Source: Agrostemma githago
Taxonomy: Eukaryota > Streptophyta > Magnoliopsida > Caryophyllales > Caryophyllaceae
Direction: 5' to 3'
NCBI GenBank assembly: GCA_958450325.1
Contig: OY288256.1
Span: forward strand, 13,052,557-13,116,556
Length of the DNA: 64,000 nt
Positions 54,480 through 64,000 of this stretch are shown here, piece after piece. The position numbers and the translations under genes are program-made. Below the pieces are notes generated by a model. The model was not told the DNA's origin. It searched no databases and saw nothing but the letters and a program-made list of their open reading frames with translations. The first letter of the stretch is position 1, and each line of letters opens with the position of its first letter.

Positions 54480-54890
54480 GTTCACCAACCGACGAAATCA
54501 GTCGGTAAACAAGGAAATCGGTCGGTAACCGCAAATACCGACCGTTTCTACTGCTTCATCGAACAACAAAAATCGGTCGGTAATCTTGGTCGCTAAATAA
54601 ATTTACCGACCGGTAAGAGCGGTCGGGAATTACCGACTGTCTTGTTAGTCGATAAAGCACAATAACGGTCGGAAGCTTTCAAATTTACCGACCGACAATG
54701 CAGTCGGAAAAATACGTAAATGGTCGGTGTGGTCAACTTTAATTTGCCGACCGACAAGTCGGTCGGTAACATGATAGGACGGTCGTTATAGTCTGTTTTG
54801 CCCACCGATGTGTTGGTCGGTAACGTGAAATGGCGGTCGGTAGACGTTCGCATATCGGTCGGTAATCGTTGTATCAGTCGGTAATCTTGC
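54480..54890. repeat. CACTA subterminal repeats
   Basis: About twenty copies of CGGTCGGTAA or its complement TTACCGACCG in both orientations, the kind of array bound by CACTA regulatory proteins. Confidence 0.85.
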
Positions 54891-55049
54891 CTGACTAAAA
54901 GGGCATCAACCTACTTATTCTCCTCCCATTTACTATAAAAATTTGCACTCAACATTAATTCAATATCAAACGTTCAACACTATTCATTAATCCAATAACA
55001 ATACATTCATTCACATACCTTCAATGAAAATTCAAAATGAGACGGTGTT

Positions 55050-55394
55050 TCATAATTTAACTAAGTTTAAACAACTTAAAAGAGTGTTACATCTGGCCAC
55101 ATCCTCATCCGTTCTTAATATATACAACTTCTTGAGTTTCCAGTTTTTACACTTGAAAACCGACGCCGGCTCCCCTCCCGAATTATCATCATTCGGATTA
55201 TGAAAGTTCATAAAAGCATTCGGATTGCAATTTTGAGTTTGAAATAATTTAGACATGTTGGCTATTTGTTGACCAAGGAGCTCTTGTTGTCGCAACATCA
55301 TCTCCTCTCTAGCCCGAGTCTGTTCATCTTTTCTCTGCTGCTCTTCTCTGAATTTTCGGTTTTCCTCCCTTTCCTTATCAAATGCTTCGAACAT
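55050..55394 (-). pseudogene. CACTA transposase-associated C-terminal exon, coiled coil
   Basis: 114 codons from an internal Met, highly charged (EREENRKFREEQQRKDEQ) and predicted coiled coil, with a Gln/Asn-rich tail. The bases before the Met read ENRSAEFQRA in another frame, so one frameshift lies near 55395. This matches the C-terminal end of plant En/Spm Transposase_24-type proteins. Confidence 0.65.
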
Positions 55395-57097
55395 TATATT
55401 GCCCTTTGAAATTCAGCTGATCGGTTTTCGACTTGAGTTAGAATACCGGAAACATAAGAGGAACGACGGTTTTTATCGACGATTTAACTTACCCTTCTTG
55501 GCCGCAGAAGATGAAAAATATATTGGAACGACGGTTCCCAATCCATAAATGATGGATCATATTTAGTCATGGTTATATCGACGATTTAAGTGTAATTGAG
55601 TTGACTAAATCGGTGTTTTTATGTCCCGTTGATGTAATATTTATGATGTCATTGTTATAAGCCGACCTATTTGAGGATTCTCGGTTCGGGTCGTGAATGA
55701 AAAGAGAGACGAAGACAAGGTGGGCCCAAAACGAGGAACCGGAAGAACAAGCTCGAGAACTGAAGACGGATCTTGGATCGTGTTGGCGTCCGTGTCAGCT
55801 TATTAATTAGTATATTATTATTACGAGTATTATTTTATTAGAGTTTTGGTAATTAGTAAACTTACATTAATTATTACTAGTATTAGACTACTATTAGTAT
55901 AGATTATTAGTTATCATATTCATTATCGCATCTTTTTAGTTGAACGTTCATTAGAGAAGAACCATAGCTAGTTTTCTCAAAATTATGTGTAACTAATCTT
56001 CTCATCTCGGTTTAAGACATTGAAACGCTTAATTATCGGTTGTGAGTTTGAAAGTTCTACTCTTTATTCTTGATTATTGATTAATTGCTCATTTTATTTA
56101 TATGAATATTGCAATTGATTTCTAGAGTAATCAACTAGTTATCTTTTGCATCGTTCTATTGTTAGTTTTGTTAATTGAACAGGATTTGTTGATTAAATTG
56201 ACCTTTGTAACGTCTAAGACTTAATTATTGAACGAGATACGTTGATATTTAGACTTTAGGAGCAATTATCATAGATTTATAGCTGTGGACATGACATAGG
56301 TCCAACTCCGACGCGGCCAAGCGCGGGTTTGGGTAGGCGAATGAATCTCGTGGTAAGATTGATCTCGGGTCGAAATTTAAATCTAATTAGGCGTCGCCAC
56401 CAAATTTTGTGGGAATTCGGACCCGTTCGAAGCCACTTTATGTTTAGGCGTATCGTGCACAAAGCACGGCCCGCTTTCAATGCTAGAGTTTAGGGGTTCG
56501 TCCCTTTGCATTACGATACCGACGCCGAGTTATCGGGAATCGTGCATCAAATGACTCTCGTATGCCAACGGTTTCGGACATCCGGAAACCATGGTTCTGA
56601 GTAAGGGGTGAGGGTACGTGTTGGAAAGCCCACAAAGGACACCCAACCCCGCCCGTTCTTAGCGGCCTCTACTTAGATATCGTCCGTTTTTCGTGTACGC
56701 GCGTTAGTTTGACGATTGAATGTTATGCAAACAATGCTTTTTAACTAAACATGTGAATTATGTTTCACTACGTCATTTAATGCATTTAAACTAACGTCGA
56801 AGTTATTTATGCGAGGTTCTTTTAGTGCAATAAAACAAACAACGAAAATAAAAGCGCGAAAATAGATTACAAATACACGGGCGGAATACAACCCGGAATT
56901 ACAATACAACAAACGGGAAAAACGGAAAAATTGAAATCGTACCATAACGCAAGCGGATTAAATGACTCGAAAGTAAAATGATGATGCATGATTTTGAAAA
57001 AAGGAGCACGTGATAGTCTTTACACGTGATGACCGAAGCCATGAAAATATTTGATGATGCTAACATTACGTAAAAGACTCACGTTGTAGTACAAAGG

Positions 57098-57215
57098 GGA
57101 CCACTCGATCGAGTCCCTGGGACTCGATCGAGTGATCCTGTTACGGACCTTCTGCTTGTTTTTTGGGGTGCCACTCGATTGAGTGGGCTATGACACTCGA
57201 TCGAGTGTCCCCTGT
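57098..57215. repeat. Palindrome pairs in the complete LTR, first cluster
   Basis: Two pairs: CACTCGATCGAGT with ACTCGATCGAGTG seven bases on, and CACTCGATTGAGTG with CACTCGATCGAGTG nine bases on. Confidence 0.85.
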
Positions 57216-58319
57216 ACGGACTGCTGTTCGTTTCGAAGAAGTTGATTTCGGAATTGCTTTTGGATTTAAAGCGATAATTAACCAAGCCGCGTAAAAATAT
57301 GGTACAATTTATACTCAGCTCGATTTTCGCTACTTGCGATATGTATTTATTATTACGAGATTGGTATCGGGAATTTTTGAATAAAGTCGTTTTGAAATTG
57401 TTTTGAATTGAATTAGGACGGAATAATTCCCTCCGTGTTACGACATCGTTAATAACCCTTATGGATTATGTGATGTTCGATTTAGCCTCAGCAGGTTCCG
57501 TATTAACTCGAAAAAAGAATTGAATATATTTAATAAAGAATATCCGCGATCGCATCACGCCCTTGAGTGTTTAGGGCGGCGCTCCTCGAAAGGGTGCCAC
57601 CACTGTTACTACTCGTAAAGGGATTAAAAGGATCTTTAACGGGATTCGTTTTTAGACATAATCCGTTTAAAAACGTTTTATATGTTTATGTATGCGCGAT
57701 GTTAATTAATTGCGACGATAAATAAAAAATACTAACGATACTAGAAACGCGATGGAATAAATAAAACGTTCTTTTTTAATGTTGATTCGCTTCAACAATC
57801 AAATATTCGGGGTATCGAGATAAGCGACCGGCAACATCGGGTGCGATACCCTCGTATTCGTGTTTCCTTATCCCGTCATCCCTCGTATTTGACACGTATA
57901 GGCGAATATTTTATGGTGATACGATAGTAATAATATTAGCGACGAAGAACGAAGTAGACAAGACGAAAAAGATGGAGAAAAACGAGATCAAGAGAAGAGA
58001 AAGGGGAGAAAAGGGAGAAATCGGGATTTGAATTACTCCCTCAACCTACATGCTTTATCTCGGAATATGGCTCGTCTAATAGTGGCTTTGGCACGGGAGC
58101 ATCGAGAATATAGGAGAGTTATGGTGTGTATGATTAGGGAGGGGATTTGACAAGTTTTGCTCTCGGGTCTTTGACGAGTTTTGATCTCGGGTTTGCTAGT
58201 TTATGCCTAGAGGGGATGTAGGGGTTGAAAGGTGTATAGGTTGCTTAGGGTTATTAAAAATTTTTGCTTAGGCGCAAAGGGCTGTATTTATAAGAAAATT
58301 CAGCCCCTCACCGTCCTAG

Positions 58320-58430
58320 GGTCACTCGATCGAGTGCCCCTGCTGGACTCGATCGAGTGGCCCAATAAACTGAAACAGCGAGCTTTTTGCAAGCCCACTC
58401 GATCGAGTGGGCTGATACTCGATCGAGTGG
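58320..58430. repeat. Palindrome pairs in the complete LTR, second cluster
   Basis: Two further pairs of ACTCGATCGAGT with partners 8-10 bases apart. The other LTR copies have no cluster at the matching place. Confidence 0.85.
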
Positions 58431-59689
58431 GTCGGAATGACCGGGATATTCTGAGGTTTTTGACTTCGAGTTGAACTCTTGAAGTATGTGTGGCTGTTTT
58501 TGTCTCGGAAACGACTTTGACCGGGGTTTGACTCGGTGGCTAAAAGACGGTTTTATTTCCGGTATCGGTTTTGACCCAAATTAGTCTTATTTGACTAGAA
58601 ACGACCCAGTGGACCTGAATTTGAGGTCGGTTTGGTGAGATTTGTACTGCGTTAAAAGTCCATGCCAAATACTATTGATTTCAAGTCAAAATTCGAGCGT
58701 ATTAAGTCACGTTTACATCCGATCATCATCGGGTGTTTTGTCGGAAGCTGCTATAGACACTAGCAGGCAAAATGCGGGTGTCTACAATAGCATAACTGGA
58801 TTGCATGTGTTTATTTATCTCTTTATCAAATTCTCTATCTATTAATGCTGCTGCTGAAGTAAATCTAGAACTTGATTGTTTAGGTTTTTTAACAGTTAGG
58901 GCTGATTAAGAACGGGATGTTTTAATTAGTTATTCATAAGGAGAATTAGAATCAACGATTCACGATAAAGTAGTCAAAAATAATAATTTGAACCGGATTT
59001 CGTTGATCAATTGTGATTAAGTTGTGGATTTGTACTTGATCTGAGACCTTTTTAATCATTTGATTTACTTAAAGTTTTCATCTTTATTGTTTTAGTTGTT
59101 AGACAATCATCTAAAATCCCCCATATTTATTCTGTAATTAATTAGTTTATTATCGTTCTACATTAGTACGCAGTTATAGTTAAACCGATTCTCTGTGGGT
59201 TCGACCTTTATTTCCATTATACGATTGTTTTAGTTAGTTGGTTATAAATGATTATAAATTGTAATTTGAGGCATACGACTTTAGCCTGTCAATAAACGTG
59301 ACCCGTTTTGAAATCATCCACCGCTTTGAACCAGACTTCGTCGTCTGTTACTTCTTTACCTTGCTCTTCGTGTTGGTGTTTCAATTGCTCATAATGGTCC
59401 TATATAACATTAGGAAACAGAAAAATAATGTTAGTAAATTAAATACCCTTGAACACCTTCCATGCAATGAATTAAAATGTCAAGAATAATACTTACAAAA
59501 GTAGTTTTCGCATTCTGATTGGTCAACTCTCTTTTGTCGTTAATATCTTTGCTATGGATTTCTTGAAAAAGCTTTGGTGCTGTGGGTCTCTTACCACCCA
59601 TATTCGTCATCTATAAGTCCAAATTGATAATTGGTCTGTATAAATCAGGTAGAAATTATGACCCTAAGTGATGGGTTGTCTTAATTGTT

Positions 59690-60700
59690 GATGCGCTCCC
59701 ATCTAGGATTGGTTGTTAACGATTGATAGGGGATCAAACAATATTTATATGACTCGCAAATAACAAAAAAAATGTAGTCGTGGTAAGTCCAGGTCGGTCC
59801 ACAGGGATGACGGTGAGATAATCGAGTAAGAACGATGCGTTTGGGGTCTTAATGGAGGGATTTTTGAGTCGAGTCTAAATTAAGATGCAGAAAATGACAA
59901 AATATAATCAATAAGGAAAAGGTGTTAGGGGGGAGTCGGGAATCGGAAATCGGGGTCTATGAGTCGAGGAATTATGGGGTCGGTCACAAAGTCGATAGAG
60001 GAAGAATGCCACCTTTCGATTCCTTCAACCAACTTATCTAAATCTCGCTTTCGCGGTGAAAAAGGCTAAGTGTCAAGTCAAGGTAACTCCTACTTCGAGT
60101 TTCCTCATATTGATAGGAGTGAGTCAAGGTCGATCTAGTTGGCCAGACTAAGTCAACAAAGGCACAATAGCCTCAAACATGATAGATCAACGAACATGCA
60201 ACCAAACCACAATTCCTTAATTCATATTACCCAAGATCTTCCTCCCTTAACCCTCGAACAAGTAAACTACTCACAATTCATGAAAAAAAATACAAAAGCA
60301 ATAACAATGAAGATAATATCAAAAACATGCATAATGATGAAAACTAGATGAAATAAAACTAAAACAACGAAGGAAATTACGATCAACAAAAGAAACTAAA
60401 AAGCGATCTTAAAACAACGCAAGAAAAACCAATGAAAACGATGCAATAACGAGAGAGCAATAGTAAAAACTAATCTAGAGAAAAGGGAGAAGAAAAGAGT
60501 TATACTAACAATGAAGAAAAATAACAATAAGAAAGATGAAGATGCATAAAAATAAGGAGAAGCGGCCTTGATGAAGAAGACAATGGATTTGTCACTAATC
60601 CCTTGATAATCTCCAAAGAACTTCTCGAACAAAACTAGAATTCCTTACAAAAGCTTAAATCTAAAGCTAGATGAAAAAGATGAAAATGGATGAAAACTAT
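59690..60700 (-). repeat. Possible gypsy LTR fragment
   Basis: The GTCGGTCCACAGGGATGA segment (59792) followed by long AT-rich sequence resembles, in reverse, the GGTCGAACCCAAGGGAA part of the LTR at 1766-3157. Neither terminus nor a target duplication was found. Confidence 0.35.
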
Positions 60701-60779
60701 GTAGCTTCACCTCTACTCTCACCCCACGTTTCCTTTTTACTGAAGTTTTTTCAATTTCTTAAACCTCCCGCCTACATCA

Positions 60780-61686
60780 TTCACTCTCATTGTCTTCTCA
60801 TATTCATTCTGAACTCAAACCATCACTTTCATCTTCATCTTTTCATCGCCTTCTCATCTTCATCCGCGTTTCATTCTCTTCGGAAATCCTTCGTTCATAC
60901 AGTCTACAAATTTTCTTTACAATCATCAACGACACAGCTGTACTATTCTTCATCAAAAAACTTAAGGTAAATTAGGTTTTTTTGGGCTTTTAACTACTGT
61001 ATTAGTCTTTTAATTTATTTTACTTTGTTTGTGGTTATTAGTTCTGTGTTTGTATTCTGTAATGGGATTCGTTGTATTCCTTTATAATTGAATTGTTTAT
61101 TATGCTAATTACTTTTAATGGCTTTTGTTGTATTCCTTTCAAATTCAATTGTATCAAGAATGCATGTTTGGTAAAACCACTGATTAGTTTTGTATGTTTG
61201 AAATTGATTATACACATTCTCTATTTACATGCTTACCCCTGCGTATCTGATATAAACTAATTTTTGTGTTACTTTAATGAACATTATTTGTTATTTTAAT
61301 TGGTATCATCTGTTATTTTAATGGATAACCTATAAAACTAAGCTTATCATGTTACTGATATCTTACTATTTGCATCGTTCTCGTGCTGAAACATACATAT
61401 AGTGTTACTTTAATGCCTATAATATGCTACTTTTATACATAACGTCTGTTACTGTAATGTATAGTATCTATGAGTAAGCATTTGTTGTATGCATGATTAA
61501 TATGCATCCTTTTTCTCTAACGTCTAATGGCGTTACTTTAATTCACATGATATGTTATTGTGATGCTTATTATCTGTTACTTTAAACTGTATACTATTTC
61601 AATGCGGCTGGGGTGTATGTAATCCTTTATTCAGTTTGTATCATTAGCATTATTTTTGATTATATTCTCATAATACCACATTTCAG
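60780..61686 (+). other. Likely 5' untranslated exon and first intron
   Basis: A CT-rich leader-like stretch ends AACTTAAG before GTAAAT at 60966, and an acceptor TTTCAG directly precedes the ATG at 61687. The intron carries repeated GTTACTTTAATG-type motifs. Confidence 0.4.
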
Positions 61687-62206
61687 ATGGCAAAAACGGG
61701 TAAGATGGTAGTTGTTGCTGAGAGGAAAGCAGATGGTAAGAAGCAGGTACGACAGGCGAAGAAGACGGCTGTCAAACCGTCTAAGTTGAAGAAAGTATTG
61801 ACCGAAGATGGGTGTGACGCCAACGTCGAGCGTACGTTGTCTGTCAGGTGTAGGCCAAAGTCTCTTGTTGATCTAATTTCTACACTAAACCAGAGGCAGT
61901 GGGAGGCGCTTTCAAGGATCGGGTTCGGTGGCGTACTTGAAATGCGCCTTAGGAGCTTCCCTGTAAAGTTTGCGACTAATTTCATGTCTTTATTCAGCGA
62001 CGACACGCTGATATTTAGATGCGTGAGCACTCGATCAGTTTCTGCTAACCAAGCATGATGTACATGACTGCTTCCTCCTTCCATTTGGACCGGACCCTGT
62101 CGAGCTGCTGCCGATGGGTCAATCGAAGGCGGCTGAAGAGGAGTCTGTTGTGGGGTTGAAGAAAGAGTGGAGGGATCTGTTTCAAGTCCTCAACGAAAGA
62201 TTCTGA
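61687..62206 (+). pseudogene. N-terminal module resembling TE-borne Ulp1-associated proteins
   Basis: It starts MAKTGKMVVVAERKADGKK with a basic tail, then RCRPKSLVDLISTLNQRQWEA, IGFGGVLEMRLRSFPVKF and, after a one-base frame change near 62035, DVHDCFLLPFGPDPVELLP. This layout (a line of the type SLxxLIxxLxxxQxEAxxxIGFGxLL, then a DVxDxFxLPxG motif) is, as far as I recall, that of plant transposon-encoded proteins with a C-terminal Ulp1-like protease. No protease domain is present here. It ends in a stop near 62206, followed by an intron-like AT-rich stretch. Confidence 0.5.
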
Positions 62207-62411
62207 TCACTATATGAGTTTTCTGCACTATCAAATTTATGGGTTACTTTAATACAATTTTTTTGTTACTGTGATGCATACCATCTGTTACTCTAATGCC
62301 TACCCCCTGTAAACAGCAATTTCTGGTAGTTTAGCCCCGTGATACTTTAATGCCTTTTCACTGTTACTACAATTCTTGTCATATGTTACTTTAATTCACT
62401 GATTGTTTCAG

Positions 62412-63511
62412 CTGAATATTGGTGCTACGCGGACGTAAAAGATGTGTAAGGAGCAGGTTGAAGGGTTCGCAAACGTGGGTGCCAGGTTGGTTGACTTCAA
62501 GAACTTTGGCAGAGATATAAAGTGCTTCGTCCATGAGAGGGACGGTCAGTTATTCATCGATCGTTTTAGGGACATGAAAGACAATCGGCAAGAATTCGTT
62601 TTTGGTTACGAACTAGATGACGATGGTAGTTTGAGCTGACGGTGTTGCTAGGAGAAACTACAAGCTGTTTGGTGACGCGGTTTTGTTCGACCCAACATAC
62701 GGGACGAACAAGTATAAGATGATATTCACCCCGTTTACCGGCATCATTTATCACAAACGATCGGTGACTTTTGGTGGAGCTCTAATCGCGCACGAGAATT
62801 TTGAATCATTCAACTGGGTGTTCGTACGGTTCCTGGAGGCCATGGGCGGCAAGGAGCCTGAGTACGTCATCACTAATCAGGAACCGGGGATCATATCATC
62901 GTTCGCGAAGATGTTCAAATCGGCGTGGCAACAGTTTTGTATCTGGCATATAATGAACAAGGTCCCCACTAAATACGGTACCTCGAGGAGTGACTACCAG
63001 GAATTCCTGAAGAAATTGAATGCAATAGTGTGGGATGACGAGATCGATGCAGCGGAATTCGATTAGCGATGAATGGAAATAACGGAGGAGCACGATGTGG
63101 GGGATGTTCAGTGGTTCGCATCTACCTTTTCGATTAGGAAGCAGTGGGTCATGGCACACTGCATGGATCTGAAGATGGGTGGCTTAATGCGAACAACACA
63201 ATGATCGGATAGCGAAAACAGTTTCTTCAAACAGTTTGAGAACCAGCACGGAACGTTGGTTGAATTCTGGATGCGGTTCGAGAGCACCATGGATCAGCAG
63301 AGGTATACCCAGAGAAAGCTTGACAGTGAGAACATGCAATCTATGCCCAAGACAATAACACACCTGCCGATAGAACAATACGCCGCGAGGATCTACACCC
63401 ATGTCATTTTTGACAAATTTCAGGAGGAGGTCAGGTGTTCCGTGGGTACGTGCAGCGTTAGAGGTTTCGCTGAAAGAGATGGGGTTGAAGTGACAACAGT
63501 GAAGGACGCTA
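62412..63511 (+). pseudogene. FAR1/FRS-type MULE transposase domain, decayed
   Basis: Follows an acceptor-like CAG. It reads MCKEQVEGFANVGARLVDFKN to 62639, then changes frame with loss of a few residues. It continues ADGVARRNYKLFGDAVLFDP, KYKMIFTPFTGI, HKRSVTFGGALI, YVITNQEPGI (second acidic site) and CIWHIMNKVPTKYG, the MULE transposase core shared by FAR1-related sequences and Mutator-like elements. Stops at 63064, 63070 and 63202 lie in an otherwise open frame that goes on through ENSFFKQFENQHGTLVEFW and THLPIEQYAARIYTH to about 63510. There a TA-rich sequence interrupts it. All three stops fit C-to-T or G-to-A changes. A pseudogene of an FRS family member or of a MULE. Confidence 0.85.
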
Positions 63512-64000
63512 TATATATATATACACATATGTATAGAAGAGGGATCAAGTGAGTCCACTTCTCATAATTGAGTCCGTGAGTCATCACCTCCACCCTTAGA
63601 TTAGAATAGATGAATGGTTCTGATTTGTTTGGATAATTACAGCAAGTGACTATATTTGGTAAATATCTCATTCACCTCCTCCCTCTCTTATTAATTTACT
63701 CATCATTTAATCTTCCCCATATAAAAAATAATTACTATCTCTCTTCTCACAGACACGTATTATGATTTTTATTTAAATTTTTTTGAATCATTATTATATA
63801 AAACTAAAAAATAAAAATTATCGCATCTCTTCTTCTCTCCTTAATTTATTTTGTATTACTCTTAATATATAGAACTATTACTCTGGATAAAGTTTGGTGT
63901 TACTGTAACGAACATCATGCAAATATGCTTACATTGATTTCAGAGTTATATGCTCCTAGCATATAACAGAATTATTATAACTCAACATATAATAATGTTA
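63512..64000. other. AT-rich insertion or flank after the FAR1-like frame
   Basis: It starts with a run of TATATATA and GAGGGATCAAGTGAGTCC, which reminds me of the 5' ends of some plant Helitrons, but the TC terminus is not present. No gene. Confidence 0.3.

Larger units (their letters stand above)
56279..58791 (-). mobile_element. Solo LTR of the 2.5-kb family (complete, 2503 bp)
   Basis: 56284-58786 begins TGTGGACATGAC and ends GGGTGTCTACA on the plus strand, flanked by ATAGC on both sides (56279-56283, 58787-58791). It is the reverse-orientation relative of 30677-43746 and 16221-18654. No internal region, hence a solo LTR. It is the only uninterrupted copy in the window. Confidence 0.95.
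55545..59296 (+). mobile_element. Solo LTR related to the Athila-like LTR, with nested LTR
   Basis: The LTR 55550-59291 starts TGATGGATCATATTTAGTC and ends GACTTTAGCCTGTCA, flanked by ATAAA at 55545-55549 and 59292-59296. Without the nested element it is about 1.23 kb. It contains the ATTTATTGGGTTCGACC-type segment of gypsy LTRs (TGGGTTCGACC near 59197). It is a solo LTR: no internal sequence. Confidence 0.9.
55493..59610 (-). pseudogene. CACTA transposase (Transposase_24-like) exons, split by LTRs
   Basis: First exon 59610-59497 (MTNMGGKRPTAPKLFQEIHS, then GTAAGT). Second exon 59399-59292 after an AG (HYEQLKHQHEEQGKEVT, DDEVWFKAVDDFKTGHV) runs into the LTR. It resumes at 55549 (GLGTVVPIYFSSSAAKKG) and ends at 55493 before GTAAGT. 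The coding frame is continuous across the excised LTR plus one ATAAA copy. The VWFKAV and YGLG stretches are typical of En/Spm Transposase_24. The 5' part of the gene is missing. Confidence 0.75.
54462..59660 (-). mobile_element. CACTA (En/Spm) transposon, interrupted
   Basis: The left end TACTACAAG (54462) is a decayed CACTACAAG terminus, followed by subterminal repeats. The minus-strand gene carries exons of the plant En/Spm transposase family. The element is split by the solo LTR 55550-59291. The right terminus was not found; the sequence changes character near 59660. Confidence 0.75.

Noticed and set aside
63490..63560. Helitron 5' end at the TATATATA run
   Set aside because: The required TC start after A is not visible and no 3' end is within the window; kept only as a remark.

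Overview
This is nuclear DNA of a flowering plant, almost certainly a eudicot. It is AT-rich, packed with Ty1/copia and Ty3/gypsy LTR retrotransposons, Helitrons, a CACTA element, a mariner-like element, MITEs and LINE/SINE pieces, and it holds one clearly intact host-type gene, a pentatricopeptide repeat (PPR) gene at 45539-47323 on the minus strand. The order or family cannot be fixed from sequence alone. The Tat/Retand-like and FAR1-like sequences remind me of Caryophyllales, but that is only an impression.

Layout. 1-3157: 5' end of an Athila-like gypsy element on the minus strand (gag, tRNA-Asp primer site, 1.39 kb LTR) inserted into 3158-7029, the 3' half of a Tat-lineage gypsy element (integrase with one stop, a 3' region with tandem repeats, an antisense ORF, and an LTR dense in W-box cores). 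7602-16220: AT-rich DNA with two related Helitron 3' ends, a small retroposon with a 17-bp target duplication and a tRNA-derived SINE. 16221-18654: 5'-truncated LTR of a 2.5-kb LTR family, carrying a large ATT microsatellite. 18724-20076: a candidate two-exon gene. 21049-22870: mariner-like transposase with one stop codon. 23300-29061: weak host-gene traces, a SINE, Stowaway- and Harbinger-type MITEs, a Helitron end, and an uncatalogued 1.14-kb element with long inverted repeats.

29381-44012 is a three-layer nest: a 5'-truncated LINE is split by a solo LTR (30677-43746, target duplication CATTC), which is itself split by a young, nearly intact SIRE-type copia element (31857-42402, target duplication AAGTT). 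45539-47323 is the PPR gene. About 47510-53649 is a decayed small-LTR copia element whose 3' LTR lies about 190 bp upstream of the PPR start codon.

54462 to about 59660 is a second nest: an En/Spm (CACTA) transposase gene is split inside an exon by an Athila-like solo LTR (55550-59291, ATAAA), which is split by another copy of the 2.5-kb LTR (56284-58786, ATAGC). The right end (about 60780-63511) is a decayed plus-strand gene joining a module I associate with TE-borne Ulp1-like genes to a FAR1/MULE-type transposase domain.

No operon-like cooperation exists here; the logic is one of sequential insertion. The most unusual signals are the array of hairpins with a constant loop and covarying stems in both LTRs of the SIRE element, the W-box cluster in the Tat-like LTR, and the paired CTCGRYCGAG palindromes carried by all three copies of the 2.5-kb LTR.
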